Source of the DNA: Bacteroidales bacterium
GTDB taxonomy: Bacteria; Bacteroidota; Bacteroidia; Bacteroidales; F082
Direction: 5' to 3'
Length of the DNA: 24,487 bases
Assembly (NCBI GenBank): GCA_017616675.1
Contig: JAFZXR010000014.1
Coordinates: 1 to 24,487, forward strand
Shown: positions 14,964-21,971 of the stretch, piece by piece
Position numbering within the stretch: position 1 is the first letter of the stretch
Layout of the letters: each line of letters begins with the position of its first letter
Program-made: the position numbers and the translations under genes
The notes under the pieces: generated by a model
Databases searched by the model: none
The model's input: only the letters and a program-made list of their open reading frames with translations
Told to the model about the DNA's origin: nothing

Positions 14964-17156
14964 ATGGAAAAAGATTTGACTTGGATTGTCTATCTGGTTC
15001 TTGTCGCGTCGGTACTCTCTTTGTCATTCGCTTTTTATTTCTTTAAGAGCATGATGAAGGCTGACGAGGGAACAGATTTGATGAAGAAGATCGCTTCGCA
15101 CGTCAGAAAAGGTGCTATGGCGTATCTGAAGCAACAGTACAAGGTCGTCATCATCGTTTTCGTCGTTTTGGCGGCGATTTTCGGTGTGATGTCGATTTTC
15201 GGCCTGCAGAACGAATGGGTGTGGTTTGCATTCCTCACCGGCGGTTTCTTCTCGGGCTTGGCAGGATTCTTCGGAATGAAGACCGCCACCTTTGCCTCGG
15301 CTCGTACGGCCAATGCAGCGCGTAACTCTTTGAACAGCGGTCTGCAGGTGGCATTCCGTTCGGGTGCCGTCATGGGCTTGACAGTGGTAGGTCTCGCACT
15401 GCTCGACATCAGCGTGTGGTTCCTTGTGCTCGATTATTTCATCCCTGAAGCCAACCACCTGATCGTCATCACCACCACGATGCTGACCTTCGGTATGGGT
15501 GCTTCAACACAGGCTCTGTTTGCCCGTGTCGGTGGCGGTATCTACACCAAAGCTGCTGATGTCGGCGCTGACCTGGTGGGTAAGACCGAGTACAATATTC
15601 CTGAGGACGACCCGCGTAACCCTGCAACAATTGCTGATAACGTCGGCGATAACGTCGGTGACGTCGCAGGTATGGGCGCTGACCTTTACGAGTCGTATGC
15701 CGGCTCTATCCTCGCTACCGCAGCTCTCGGTGCCGCGGCTTTCGTAGGTAGCGGCATGCAGCTCAAGGCTGTGTTTGCTCCTATGCTCATCGCAGCAGCA
15801 GGTGTGTTGTTGTCGTTGTTCGGAATCTTCTTGGTCAAGACAAAAGAAGGTGCAGGAATGAAGGAATTGCTCGGCGCATTAAGCCGCGGCACCAATACCG
15901 CCGCTGTCCTCATCGCCGTGGCTACATTCGGCATCTTCGCATGGCTGTTTGGAACAGAAAGCAACCAGTGGTGGCAGGTGTCACTTTCAGTGGTTGTCGG
16001 TCTGCTCGCAGGCGTGATCATCGGAAAGTCAACAGAATACTATACCTCACAGAGCTACAGACCAACACAGAAAGTGGCCGAAAGCTCGAAGACAGGTCCT
16101 GCTACAGTCATCATCTCGGGTCTCGGCCTCGGCATGCTCTCGACAGCAATCCCGGTCGTGACAGTGGGTGTGGCTATCGTTTTGGCTTACCTCTGCGCTA
16201 ACGGATTCAGCATCACTTTCAACGCTGCCAACCTCTCGATGGGCTTGTACGGCATCGGCATCGCCGCTGTTGGTATGCTCTCGACACTCGGCATCACCTT
16301 GGCTACCGACGCTTACGGCCCAATCGCCGACAACGCCGGCGGTAACGCCGAGATGAGCGGCCTCGACCCGGAAGTGCGTAAGCGCACCGACGCTCTCGAC
16401 GCTCTCGGAAACACCACAGCAGCAACAGGTAAGGGCTTCGCTATCGGCTCGGCCGCTCTGACAGCTCTCGCACTGCTCGCATCATACGTCGAAGAGATCA
16501 AGATCGCTCTCGTGAGAGTGGGTCAGGATCTGCCAAACGGCGTGGAGTCGGCAAAAGCTACATTGGTCGACTTCATGGAGGCTTACAACGTCAACCTGAT
16601 GAACCCGGTCGTGTTGGTCGGTGTGTTTATCGGTGCCATGATGGCCTTCGTGTTCTGCGGAATGACAATGAACGCTGTGGGTCGCGCTGCACAGAAGATG
16701 GTTGAAGAGGTTCGCCGTCAGTTCAGCACCATCAAGGGAATCCTCGAAGGTAAAGCCGAACCTGACTACGAGCGTTGCGTCGCCATCTCGACAAAAGGTG
16801 CTCAGCACGAGATGCTCGTTCCTTCGATCCTCGCCATCCTCGTCCCGATTGCCACAGGTCTGATCCTTGGCGTTCCTGGCGTCCTCGGTCTGTTGATCGG
16901 CGGCCTCGCTACAGGCTTCGTGTTGGCTGTGTTTATGGCTAACGCAGGCGGTGCTTGGGATAACGCTAAGAAATACGTCGAAGAAGGCAACTTCGGAGGC
17001 AAAGGCTCTGAGAATCATAAGGCTACAGTGGTCGGCGACACCGTCGGTGACCCGTTCAAAGACACATCAGGCCCATCATTGAACATCCTCATCAAGCTGA
17101 TGTCGATGGTGTCAATCGTGATGGCTGGCTTGACAGTGACTTGCCACTTGCTGTAA
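14964..17156 (+). CDS. hppA: Membrane-bound ion-translocating pyrophosphatase, K+-dependent type
   Basis: Hydrolyses PPi and pumps H+ and/or Na+ across the inner membrane; 730 residues with about 16 membrane segments. The ATG at 14964 is preferred to an in-frame TTG two codons earlier. Signature motifs are complete: DVGADLVGKTE (199-209), PEDDPRNPATIADNVGDNVG (213-232) with DVAGMGADLYESY after it (233-245), and near the C-terminus DTVGDPFKDTSGPSLNILIK. The GNTTAATGKG motif has A486 and G489 where K+-independent enzymes carry Lys and Thr, so K+ activation is expected. Some Bacteroides enzymes of this family are known to pump both Na+ and H+; the ion cannot be fixed here. A strong terminator follows, and the next genes are acyl-CoA synthetases, which produce PPi. 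It is a single-gene unit. Confidence 0.97.
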   Translation: MEKDLTWIVYLVLVASVLSLSFAFYFFKSMMKADEGTDLMKKIASHVRKGAMAYLKQQYKVVIIVFVVLAAIFGVMSIFGLQNEWVWFAFLTGGFFSGLAGFFGMKTATFASARTANAARNSLNSGLQVAFRSGAVMGLTVVGLALLDISVWFLVLDYFIPEANHLIVITTTMLTFGMGASTQALFARVGGGIYTKAADVGADLVGKTEYNIPEDDPRNPATIADNVGDNVGDVAGMGADLYESYAGSILATAALGAAAFVGSGMQLKAVFAPMLIAAAGVLLSLFGIFLVKTKEGAGMKELLGALSRGTNTAAVLIAVATFGIFAWLFGTESNQWWQVSLSVVVGLLAGVIIGKSTEYYTSQSYRPTQKVAESSKTGPATVIISGLGLGMLSTAIPVVTVGVAIVLAYLCANGFSITFNAANLSMGLYGIGIAAVGMLSTLGITLATDAYGPIADNAGGNAEMSGLDPEVRKRTDALDALGNTTAATGKGFAIGSAALTALALLASYVEEIKIALVRVGQDLPNGVESAKATLVDFMEAYNVNLMNPVVLVGVFIGAMMAFVFCGMTMNAVGRAAQKMVEEVRRQFSTIKGILEGKAEPDYERCVAISTKGAQHEMLVPSILAILVPIATGLILGVPGVLGLLIGGLATGFVLAVFMANAGGAWDNAKKYVEEGNFGGKGSENHKATVVGDTVGDPFKDTSGPSLNILIKLMSMVSIVMAGLTVTCHLL

Positions 17157-17176
17157 TCGGCTATTGGCCTTAGATA

Positions 17177-17215
17177 AAATTGTGGGGGCGAATTTTCGTT
17201 CCCACAATTTTTTTG
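17177..17215 (+). terminator. Intrinsic terminator of hppA
   Basis: Perfect 10-bp stem AAATTGTGGG (17177-17186) with CCCACAATTT (17201-17210), a 14-base loop that can pair further (CGAA with TTCG), then a U-tract of seven T ending at 17214. The T-tract overlaps the -33 element of the next promoter. Confidence 0.9.
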
Positions 17216-17243
17216 TTGCATATTAAAAAATTTCGTATATTTG
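17212..17243 (+). promoter_or_regulatory. Promoter for the acyl-CoA synthetase pair
   Basis: TTTG (17212-17215), a 20-base spacer, and TATATTTG (17236-17243), an exact TAnnTTTG match. The predicted leader before the ATG at 17283 is about 33 bases. It is the best-formed promoter upstream of a complete multi-gene unit here. Confidence 0.8.
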
Positions 17244-17282
17244 CAAGTTTGAAAACGAGTGTATTTACGAAAAATATTGAAA

Positions 17283-19049
17283 ATGGAGAATATTAAGCGA
17301 GTTTTTGACTTGTTGCCGCATTATAAGGAAAAATTCCCCGACCAGAAAGTGGTGTTTGCGAGCAAGGTCAATGGACAATGGCGCGAATATAGCATCGACG
17401 AATATATTGAACAGACAAATATCATCAGCGGAGCGTTGATTGAGCTCGGCGTGCAGAAGCAAGACAAGATCGCCGTCATCAGCAACAACCGCCCGGAATG
17501 GAACATCCTCGACATGGCCATCACGCAGGTGGGAGCCGTCATGGTGCCTATCTATCCGACGATTAGCGAGGCCGACTATAAGATCATCCTCAACAACTGC
17601 GAGGCGAAGATTTGTATCCTCGAAGGCGTGGTGGTGATGAACAAGATCGAATCGATCTGGCCTGAGACTCCTACATTAAAGGAGATCTATACATTTATCG
17701 ACAGAGGAAAATACGGCTATTTCGACACTTTGCTGCAGCTCGGAAGAGAGCATCCGCATACAGAAGAGATCGAGAAACGCAAGGCAGAAGTCGACGAAAT
17801 GGACTGTGCCACAATCATTTACACCTCTGGAACTACAGGCGTGCCGAAGGGTGTCATGCTCTCGCACCGTAACTTGATGAGCCAGTGGAAAGGTGTCCAG
17901 CACTCGGTGTCCGACTGGTCGAACAAGGCCTACAGTTTTCTGCCGATTTGTCACGCCTACGAGCGCGCTCTGAGCTATGTCTACCAGTATCGCGGAATGT
18001 CGGTTTATTACGCCGAAAGCGTTGCAACCATAGCCGATAACCTACAGGAGCTGCGTCCTACGATGTTTTGCGCCGTGCCGCGCGTCATGGAGAAGGTCTA
18101 CGACAAAATCTACGACTCAGGCCGAAGCATGAAAGGCATCTCAAAGATGATATTTTACTGGGCAATGCGCGTGTCGGAGCATTATAAGGTCTGGGACAGA
18201 AGCTGGCTTTATAATCTCGAATTGAAAGTCGCCAAGAAACTTGTTTACGATAAGATTCGTGAGAAGGTGGGCATCGACCACATCGACGTGATAGTGTCGG
18301 GAGCGGCAGCAATTCCTAAGAAAGTGTGCCGTTTCTTCAACGCCTTGGGCATCACTGTCTTCGAGGGCTACGGCCTTACCGAGACGTCGCCTGTCATCGC
18401 AGTGTCGACACGTAACGAATACGGTCGAGAAATCGGCTACGTAGGCGAGCCATTGCCGGGCATCGAGGTGAAACTCACTGCCGACAACGAAATCATCTGT
18501 CGCGGTCATAACGTGATGATGGGCTATTACCGTCAGCCTGAGTTGACAGCCGAAGTCATCGACAAAGACGGCTGGTTCCACACCGGCGACCTCGGACGCT
18601 TCAACGAGCACGGACTGCTTAAGATCACAGGTCGTAAGAAAAATATCTTTAAGACTTCGTTCGGAAAATACATCAACCCCGATTTCATCGAGAGTAAGTT
18701 CATCCTTTCAGGATTTATTGAGCAAATCGTGGTGCTTGGCGAGAATCAGAAATACGCAGCCGCATTGATTCGTCCTGACTTTATTTTCCTGAAGGAATGG
18801 TGCAGACGTCATAACATCCCTTACACCACCAACGAGGAGATGATTAAGAACGAAGACGTGTTCAAACGTTTCAGCAAAGAAGTGAAAAAGCTCAACCACG
18901 ACCTCGGCGATGTCGAGAAAATCAAGAAGTTCGCACTTATCGCCGACGAATGGTCGATAGCCACAGGCATTGTCACCCCGACCTTGAAAGTCAAGCGTAA
19001 CGTGGTGATGCGTCGTTATGCAGATATAATAGAAACTCTTTTTAAATAA
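17283..19049 (+). CDS. Long-chain fatty acid-CoA ligase (AMP-binding), paralog 1
   Basis: Activates a fatty acid to acyl-AMP and then acyl-CoA, using ATP and CoA and releasing PPi. It has 588 residues from the ATG at 17283; an in-frame GTG eight codons upstream is less likely because paralog 2 starts at the matching Met-Glu. Adenylate-forming motifs: YTSGTTGVPKG (180-190), a PICHAYERAL stretch (221-230) as in long-chain/FadD15-type enzymes, GYGLTETSP (362-370), WFHTGDLG (431-438) and TGRKKNIFKTSFGKYINP (449-466) with the likely catalytic K462. No signal peptide or membrane helix, so it is cytosolic or peripheral at the membrane. It has its own promoter and lies 18 bases from paralog 2. Chain length cannot be read from sequence; roles in recycling fatty acids or using exogenous ones are equally possible. 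Confidence 0.95.
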   Translation: MENIKRVFDLLPHYKEKFPDQKVVFASKVNGQWREYSIDEYIEQTNIISGALIELGVQKQDKIAVISNNRPEWNILDMAITQVGAVMVPIYPTISEADYKIILNNCEAKICILEGVVVMNKIESIWPETPTLKEIYTFIDRGKYGYFDTLLQLGREHPHTEEIEKRKAEVDEMDCATIIYTSGTTGVPKGVMLSHRNLMSQWKGVQHSVSDWSNKAYSFLPICHAYERALSYVYQYRGMSVYYAESVATIADNLQELRPTMFCAVPRVMEKVYDKIYDSGRSMKGISKMIFYWAMRVSEHYKVWDRSWLYNLELKVAKKLVYDKIREKVGIDHIDVIVSGAAAIPKKVCRFFNALGITVFEGYGLTETSPVIAVSTRNEYGREIGYVGEPLPGIEVKLTADNEIICRGHNVMMGYYRQPELTAEVIDKDGWFHTGDLGRFNEHGLLKITGRKKNIFKTSFGKYINPDFIESKFILSGFIEQIVVLGENQKYAAALIRPDFIFLKEWCRRHNIPYTTNEEMIKNEDVFKRFSKEVKKLNHDLGDVEKIKKFALIADEWSIATGIVTPTLKVKRNVVMRRYADIIETLFK

Positions 19050-19067
19050 ATTTTAACGTTTTTTGTT

Positions 19068-20831
19068 ATGGAAGTCAGAAGAGTATTTGATTTATTAGCG
19101 CATTACAAGGAGAAATATCCTGATCAGCAGGTGGCCTTGGCCGGAAAAGTCAACGGCGAATGGCGCAAGTACAGCATCGACGAGTATATCGAACAGACGA
19201 ATATCATCAGCGGTGCTTTGATTGAACTCGGAGTGCAGCCGCAGGACAAGGTGGCTGTCATCTCAAACAACCGTCCTGAATGGAATATCCTCGATATGGC
19301 CATCACACAGATCGGTGCCGTCATGGTGCCTATCTATCCGACCATCAGCGAGGCAGACTATAAGATTATTTTGAACAACTGCGAAGCCGGAATTTGCATA
19401 GTGGAAGGCATCGCCGTGATGAACAAAATCGAAGCTATCTGGCCTGAGACGCCGACCCTGAAGAAGCTTTACACCTTCATCGACAGAGGTAAATATCCGT
19501 TCTTCGCCAACCTTCTGGAGCTCGGAAAAGAACATCCGCATACCGAAGAGATCGAGAAACGCAAGGCTGAAGTCGACGAAATGTCTTGTGCCACAATCAT
19601 TTACACCTCTGGAACGACAGGCGTGCCGAAGGGTGTCATGCTCTCGCATCATAACCTGATGAACCAGTTCAAGAACTTCTGCCAGACGCCGTCGCCGTGG
19701 TCGAAGGTGGCATTCAGCTTCCTGCCGGTGTGTCACGCCTACGAACGCGCCCTCATCTACATGTACCATTACCTCGGAATGTCGATTTATTATGCCGAAA
19801 GCATTGCGACGATAGCAGATAACATGAAGGAGGTGCATCCGACGATGATGTGCGCCGTGCCGCGTGTTTTGGAGAAATTCTATGAGAAGATCTATGGCTC
19901 GGGCAAGAACATGAAAGGCATCTCGAAGGCCATATTCTACTGGTCGATGCGACTCACCGAGAGATATAAGATTGAAGGCCGCTCATGGTTCTATAACCTC
20001 GAGCTGAAGATCGCCGACAAGCTCGTTTACAGCAAGATCCGCGAGAAACTCGGAGCCGAGAATTTCGATATCATAGTGTCGGGAGCCGCTTCAATCACCA
20101 AGAAGATCAGCGGATTCTTCTCGGCTATCAAGATGCCGGTGTTTGAAGGCTACGGCTTGACCGAAACTTCACCTGTTATCACTGTGAGTAACCGTGACAA
20201 ACACGGTCGTGAGGTGGGTGCTGTCGGACAGCCGCTGCCAGGCGTGGAGGTGAAGATTGCCGAAAATGGTGAGATCATCTGCCGCGGACATAACGTGATG
20301 ATGGGCTACTACAAACAGCCTGAGCTGACAGCCGAAGTCATCGACAAAGACGGCTGGTTCCATACCGGCGACCTCGGAAAGTTCAACGAACACGGGCTTT
20401 TGCAGATTACAGGCCGCATGAAGAACCTCTTCAAGACCTCTTTGGGAAAATACGTCAACCCTGATGTGGTGGAAGGCAAATTCAGCACTTCGGGCTTCAT
20501 CGAGCAGATCGTGGTGCTTGGCGAGAACCAGAAGTTCGCCGCCGCTATAATCCGTCCTGACTTCGCATTCCTGAAAGAATGGTGCAACAAACATCAGATT
20601 CCTTACACCACCAACGAGGAAATGATTCAAAATGAAGAAGTTAAGAAACGTTACGACCGCGAGGTGAAGAAGTTGAACGAAGGTCTGGGCGAGGTTGAGA
20701 AGGTGAAGAAATACGTGCTTCTCGCCGATGAATGGACCATCGCCAACGGCATCCTGACGCCTACTTTGAAGGTGAAGAGAAGGAGAGTGATGGAGCGCTA
20801 TTGTGACCTCATCGACAAGATGTTCGCCTAA
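19068..20831 (+). CDS. Long-chain fatty acid-CoA ligase (AMP-binding), paralog 2
   Basis: Tandem paralog of the preceding gene, 587 residues and colinear with it apart from one residue at the N-terminus. Motifs: YTSGTTGVPKG (179-189), PVCHAYERAL (220-229), GYGLTETSP (361-369), WFHTGDLG (430-437) and TGRMKNLFKTSLGKYVNP (448-465). Substitutions gather around the middle region (about 200-215 and 270-355), where acyl chain binding is expected, so the two may differ in chain preference (inference). Co-transcribed with paralog 1 across an 18-base gap with no terminator. Its stop codon directly abuts the stop codon of the convergent chrA gene. A hairpin terminator for this transcript appears to lie inside that gene. 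Confidence 0.95.
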   Translation: MEVRRVFDLLAHYKEKYPDQQVALAGKVNGEWRKYSIDEYIEQTNIISGALIELGVQPQDKVAVISNNRPEWNILDMAITQIGAVMVPIYPTISEADYKIILNNCEAGICIVEGIAVMNKIEAIWPETPTLKKLYTFIDRGKYPFFANLLELGKEHPHTEEIEKRKAEVDEMSCATIIYTSGTTGVPKGVMLSHHNLMNQFKNFCQTPSPWSKVAFSFLPVCHAYERALIYMYHYLGMSIYYAESIATIADNMKEVHPTMMCAVPRVLEKFYEKIYGSGKNMKGISKAIFYWSMRLTERYKIEGRSWFYNLELKIADKLVYSKIREKLGAENFDIIVSGAASITKKISGFFSAIKMPVFEGYGLTETSPVITVSNRDKHGREVGAVGQPLPGVEVKIAENGEIICRGHNVMMGYYKQPELTAEVIDKDGWFHTGDLGKFNEHGLLQITGRMKNLFKTSLGKYVNPDVVEGKFSTSGFIEQIVVLGENQKFAAAIIRPDFAFLKEWCNKHQIPYTTNEEMIQNEEVKKRYDREVKKLNEGLGEVEKVKKYVLLADEWTIANGILTPTLKVKRRRVMERYCDLIDKMFA

Positions 20832-21371
20832 TCAGTAGACGAGATATCCTACAAGACCCGATGCTATGATGAGTAGTATCGGGTTTATTTTTGCCCAAAA
20901 CACGCCTGCGAATGTAACTGCACATATTATCACGCTGATGTTGCTGCCGTGAAGACCGAAGTCAGCGAAGGTCTCGGGATTCATCATCATCAAAGCGGCA
21001 ACGAAGATAAGTCCCGCGATGACAGGTTTCATCGACGAAAGCGTGGTTTTTACTATGTAATTTTCTTTATTTTTAAATAAAAATCTCAAGACGAAGACCA
21101 GCAGAAGCAATGATGGCATGACGATAGCCGCCGTAGCCACCATCGAGCCCCAGAAGCCACCTACGGTGTAGCCGATGAATGTGGCGATGTTGATGGATAC
21201 AGGTCCGGGTGTCATCTGCGAAAGCGCCACCATGTCGGAAAACTCCTCAATGCTCATCCAGCCATAATGATCGACTACCTCGAATTCAATCATCGAAAGC
21301 ATGGCATAGCCGCCGCCGAAGCCGAAGATGCCGATCTTCAAATAAGCCCAAAATAACTGAAGGTATATCAT
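20832..21371 (-). CDS. chrA: Short-chain CHR (chromate transporter family) protein, second of the pair
   Basis: Membrane protein of 179 residues, one CHR half-domain with about five to six hydrophobic segments. Family signatures are FGFGGGYAMLSMIEFEVVD (16-34) and SQMTPGPVSINIATFIGY (51-68). Short CHR proteins occur as adjacent pairs that act as a heterodimer; the partner lies directly upstream with a 4-base ATGA overlap. The classical role is chromate efflux, but many family members have no proven substrate, so 'chromate' is only a family label. Its 3' end contains a hairpin that reads as a terminator for the convergent acyl-CoA synthetase transcript. Confidence 0.88.
   Translation of the reverse strand: MIYLQLFWAYLKIGIFGFGGGYAMLSMIEFEVVDHYGWMSIEEFSDMVALSQMTPGPVSINIATFIGYTVGGFWGSMVATAAIVMPSLLLLVFVLRFLFKNKENYIVKTTLSSMKPVIAGLIFVAALMMMNPETFADFGLHGSNISVIICAVTFAGVFWAKINPILLIIASGLVGYLVY
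20856..20893 (+). terminator. Probable terminator of the acyl-CoA synthetase operon inside the convergent chrA gene
   Basis: ACCCGATGC (20856-20864) pairs with GTATCGGGT (20876-20884), nine pairs including one G-U, loop of 11 bases, followed by TTATTTTTG. It lies 25 bases after the ligase stop on the plus strand and within coding sequence on the minus strand. Confidence 0.55.
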
Positions 21372-21925
21372 GATTTAGACTTATTTAGCTGTTTTTGAGA
21401 ATAAAAAGCGAATGCGAGGCTGCCGATTATCGTGGCGATGATGATCCACACCGGCGAGACGCGGAAGAAATATATCAGACATACAGTGGCGATGGGGAAG
21501 ACGGCTGTTTTCCAGTTCACCTTGGCGTTGATAAACATCTTGATGGAAGGCGAGAGGATGAGCGCCACCACGCAGGGACGGATGCCGCGGAAGATACGCT
21601 CCACGACGGGATTTTCCTTGTATTCTAAGAAGAAGACCGCGATGACGAGGATTATCACTATCGAAGGGATGATTGCGCCCAGACAGGCTGCTATAGCGCC
21701 TCGGATGCCTTTTATCTTGTAGCCAGTGTAGAGCGCGGTGTTGACGGCGAAGACGCCCGGGAGCATCTGCACTATCGTGATCATGTCCCAGAACTCTTCC
21801 TTCTCAATCCAATGGCGACGGTCAACGACGGCACGTTCGATCATGTCGAGCATGGCATAGCCGCCCCCGAGGGTGAATGCCCCGATGTTGAAGAAAGTGA
21901 CGAAGAGCTGCCAGACAATGCGCAT
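21368..21925 (-). CDS. chrA: Short-chain CHR (chromate transporter family) protein, first of the pair
   Basis: Membrane protein of 185 residues, the upstream partner of a two-gene CHR system. Signatures: NIGAFTLGGGYAMLDMIERAVVD (13-35) and VQMLPGVFAVNTALYTGY (51-68), with further hydrophobic segments at about 75-98, 116-130 and 135-175. The C-terminus is a short charged tail (QKQLNKSKS). It overlaps the next CHR gene by 4 bases (ATGA), implying translational coupling. It is transcribed divergently from uup, with only 46 bases between the two start codons and a TATTTTTG box 15 bases upstream of its ATG. Substrate remains uncertain, as for its partner. Confidence 0.88.
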   Translation of the reverse strand: MRIVWQLFVTFFNIGAFTLGGGYAMLDMIERAVVDRRHWIEKEEFWDMITIVQMLPGVFAVNTALYTGYKIKGIRGAIAACLGAIIPSIVIILVIAVFFLEYKENPVVERIFRGIRPCVVALILSPSIKMFINAKVNWKTAVFPIATVCLIYFFRVSPVWIIIATIIGSLAFAFYSQKQLNKSKS

Positions 21926-21935
21926 GATGAAAATT

Positions 21936-21967
21936 TTTGCAAAAATACATATTTTTCTCTATTTTTG
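21936..21967 (+). promoter_or_regulatory. Promoter for uup, probably producing a leaderless mRNA
   Basis: TTTG (21936-21939), a 20-base spacer and TATTTTTG (21960-21967), a full match to the Bacteroidota consensus. Only four bases separate the box from the ATG at 21972, so the start site should fall on or next to the A of the start codon. Confidence 0.75.
21940..21947 (-). promoter_or_regulatory. -7 promoter element (TATTTTTG) for the CHR pair
   Basis: Exact TAnnTTTG on the minus strand, 14 bases before the ATG at 21925. It touches the -33 element of the divergent uup promoter, so the two promoters share the same DNA. No clear -33 partner. Confidence 0.6.
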
Positions 21968-21971
21968 CATC

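Noticed and set aside
16482..17018. 178-codon minus-strand frame across the end of hppA
   Set aside because: His- and Asp-rich shadow of a membrane protein gene; no motif or start signal.
20832..21925. A frameshifted single full-length ChrA gene
   Set aside because: Each half starts with its own Met and family N-terminus and the ATGA overlap is typical of natural short-chain CHR pairs.
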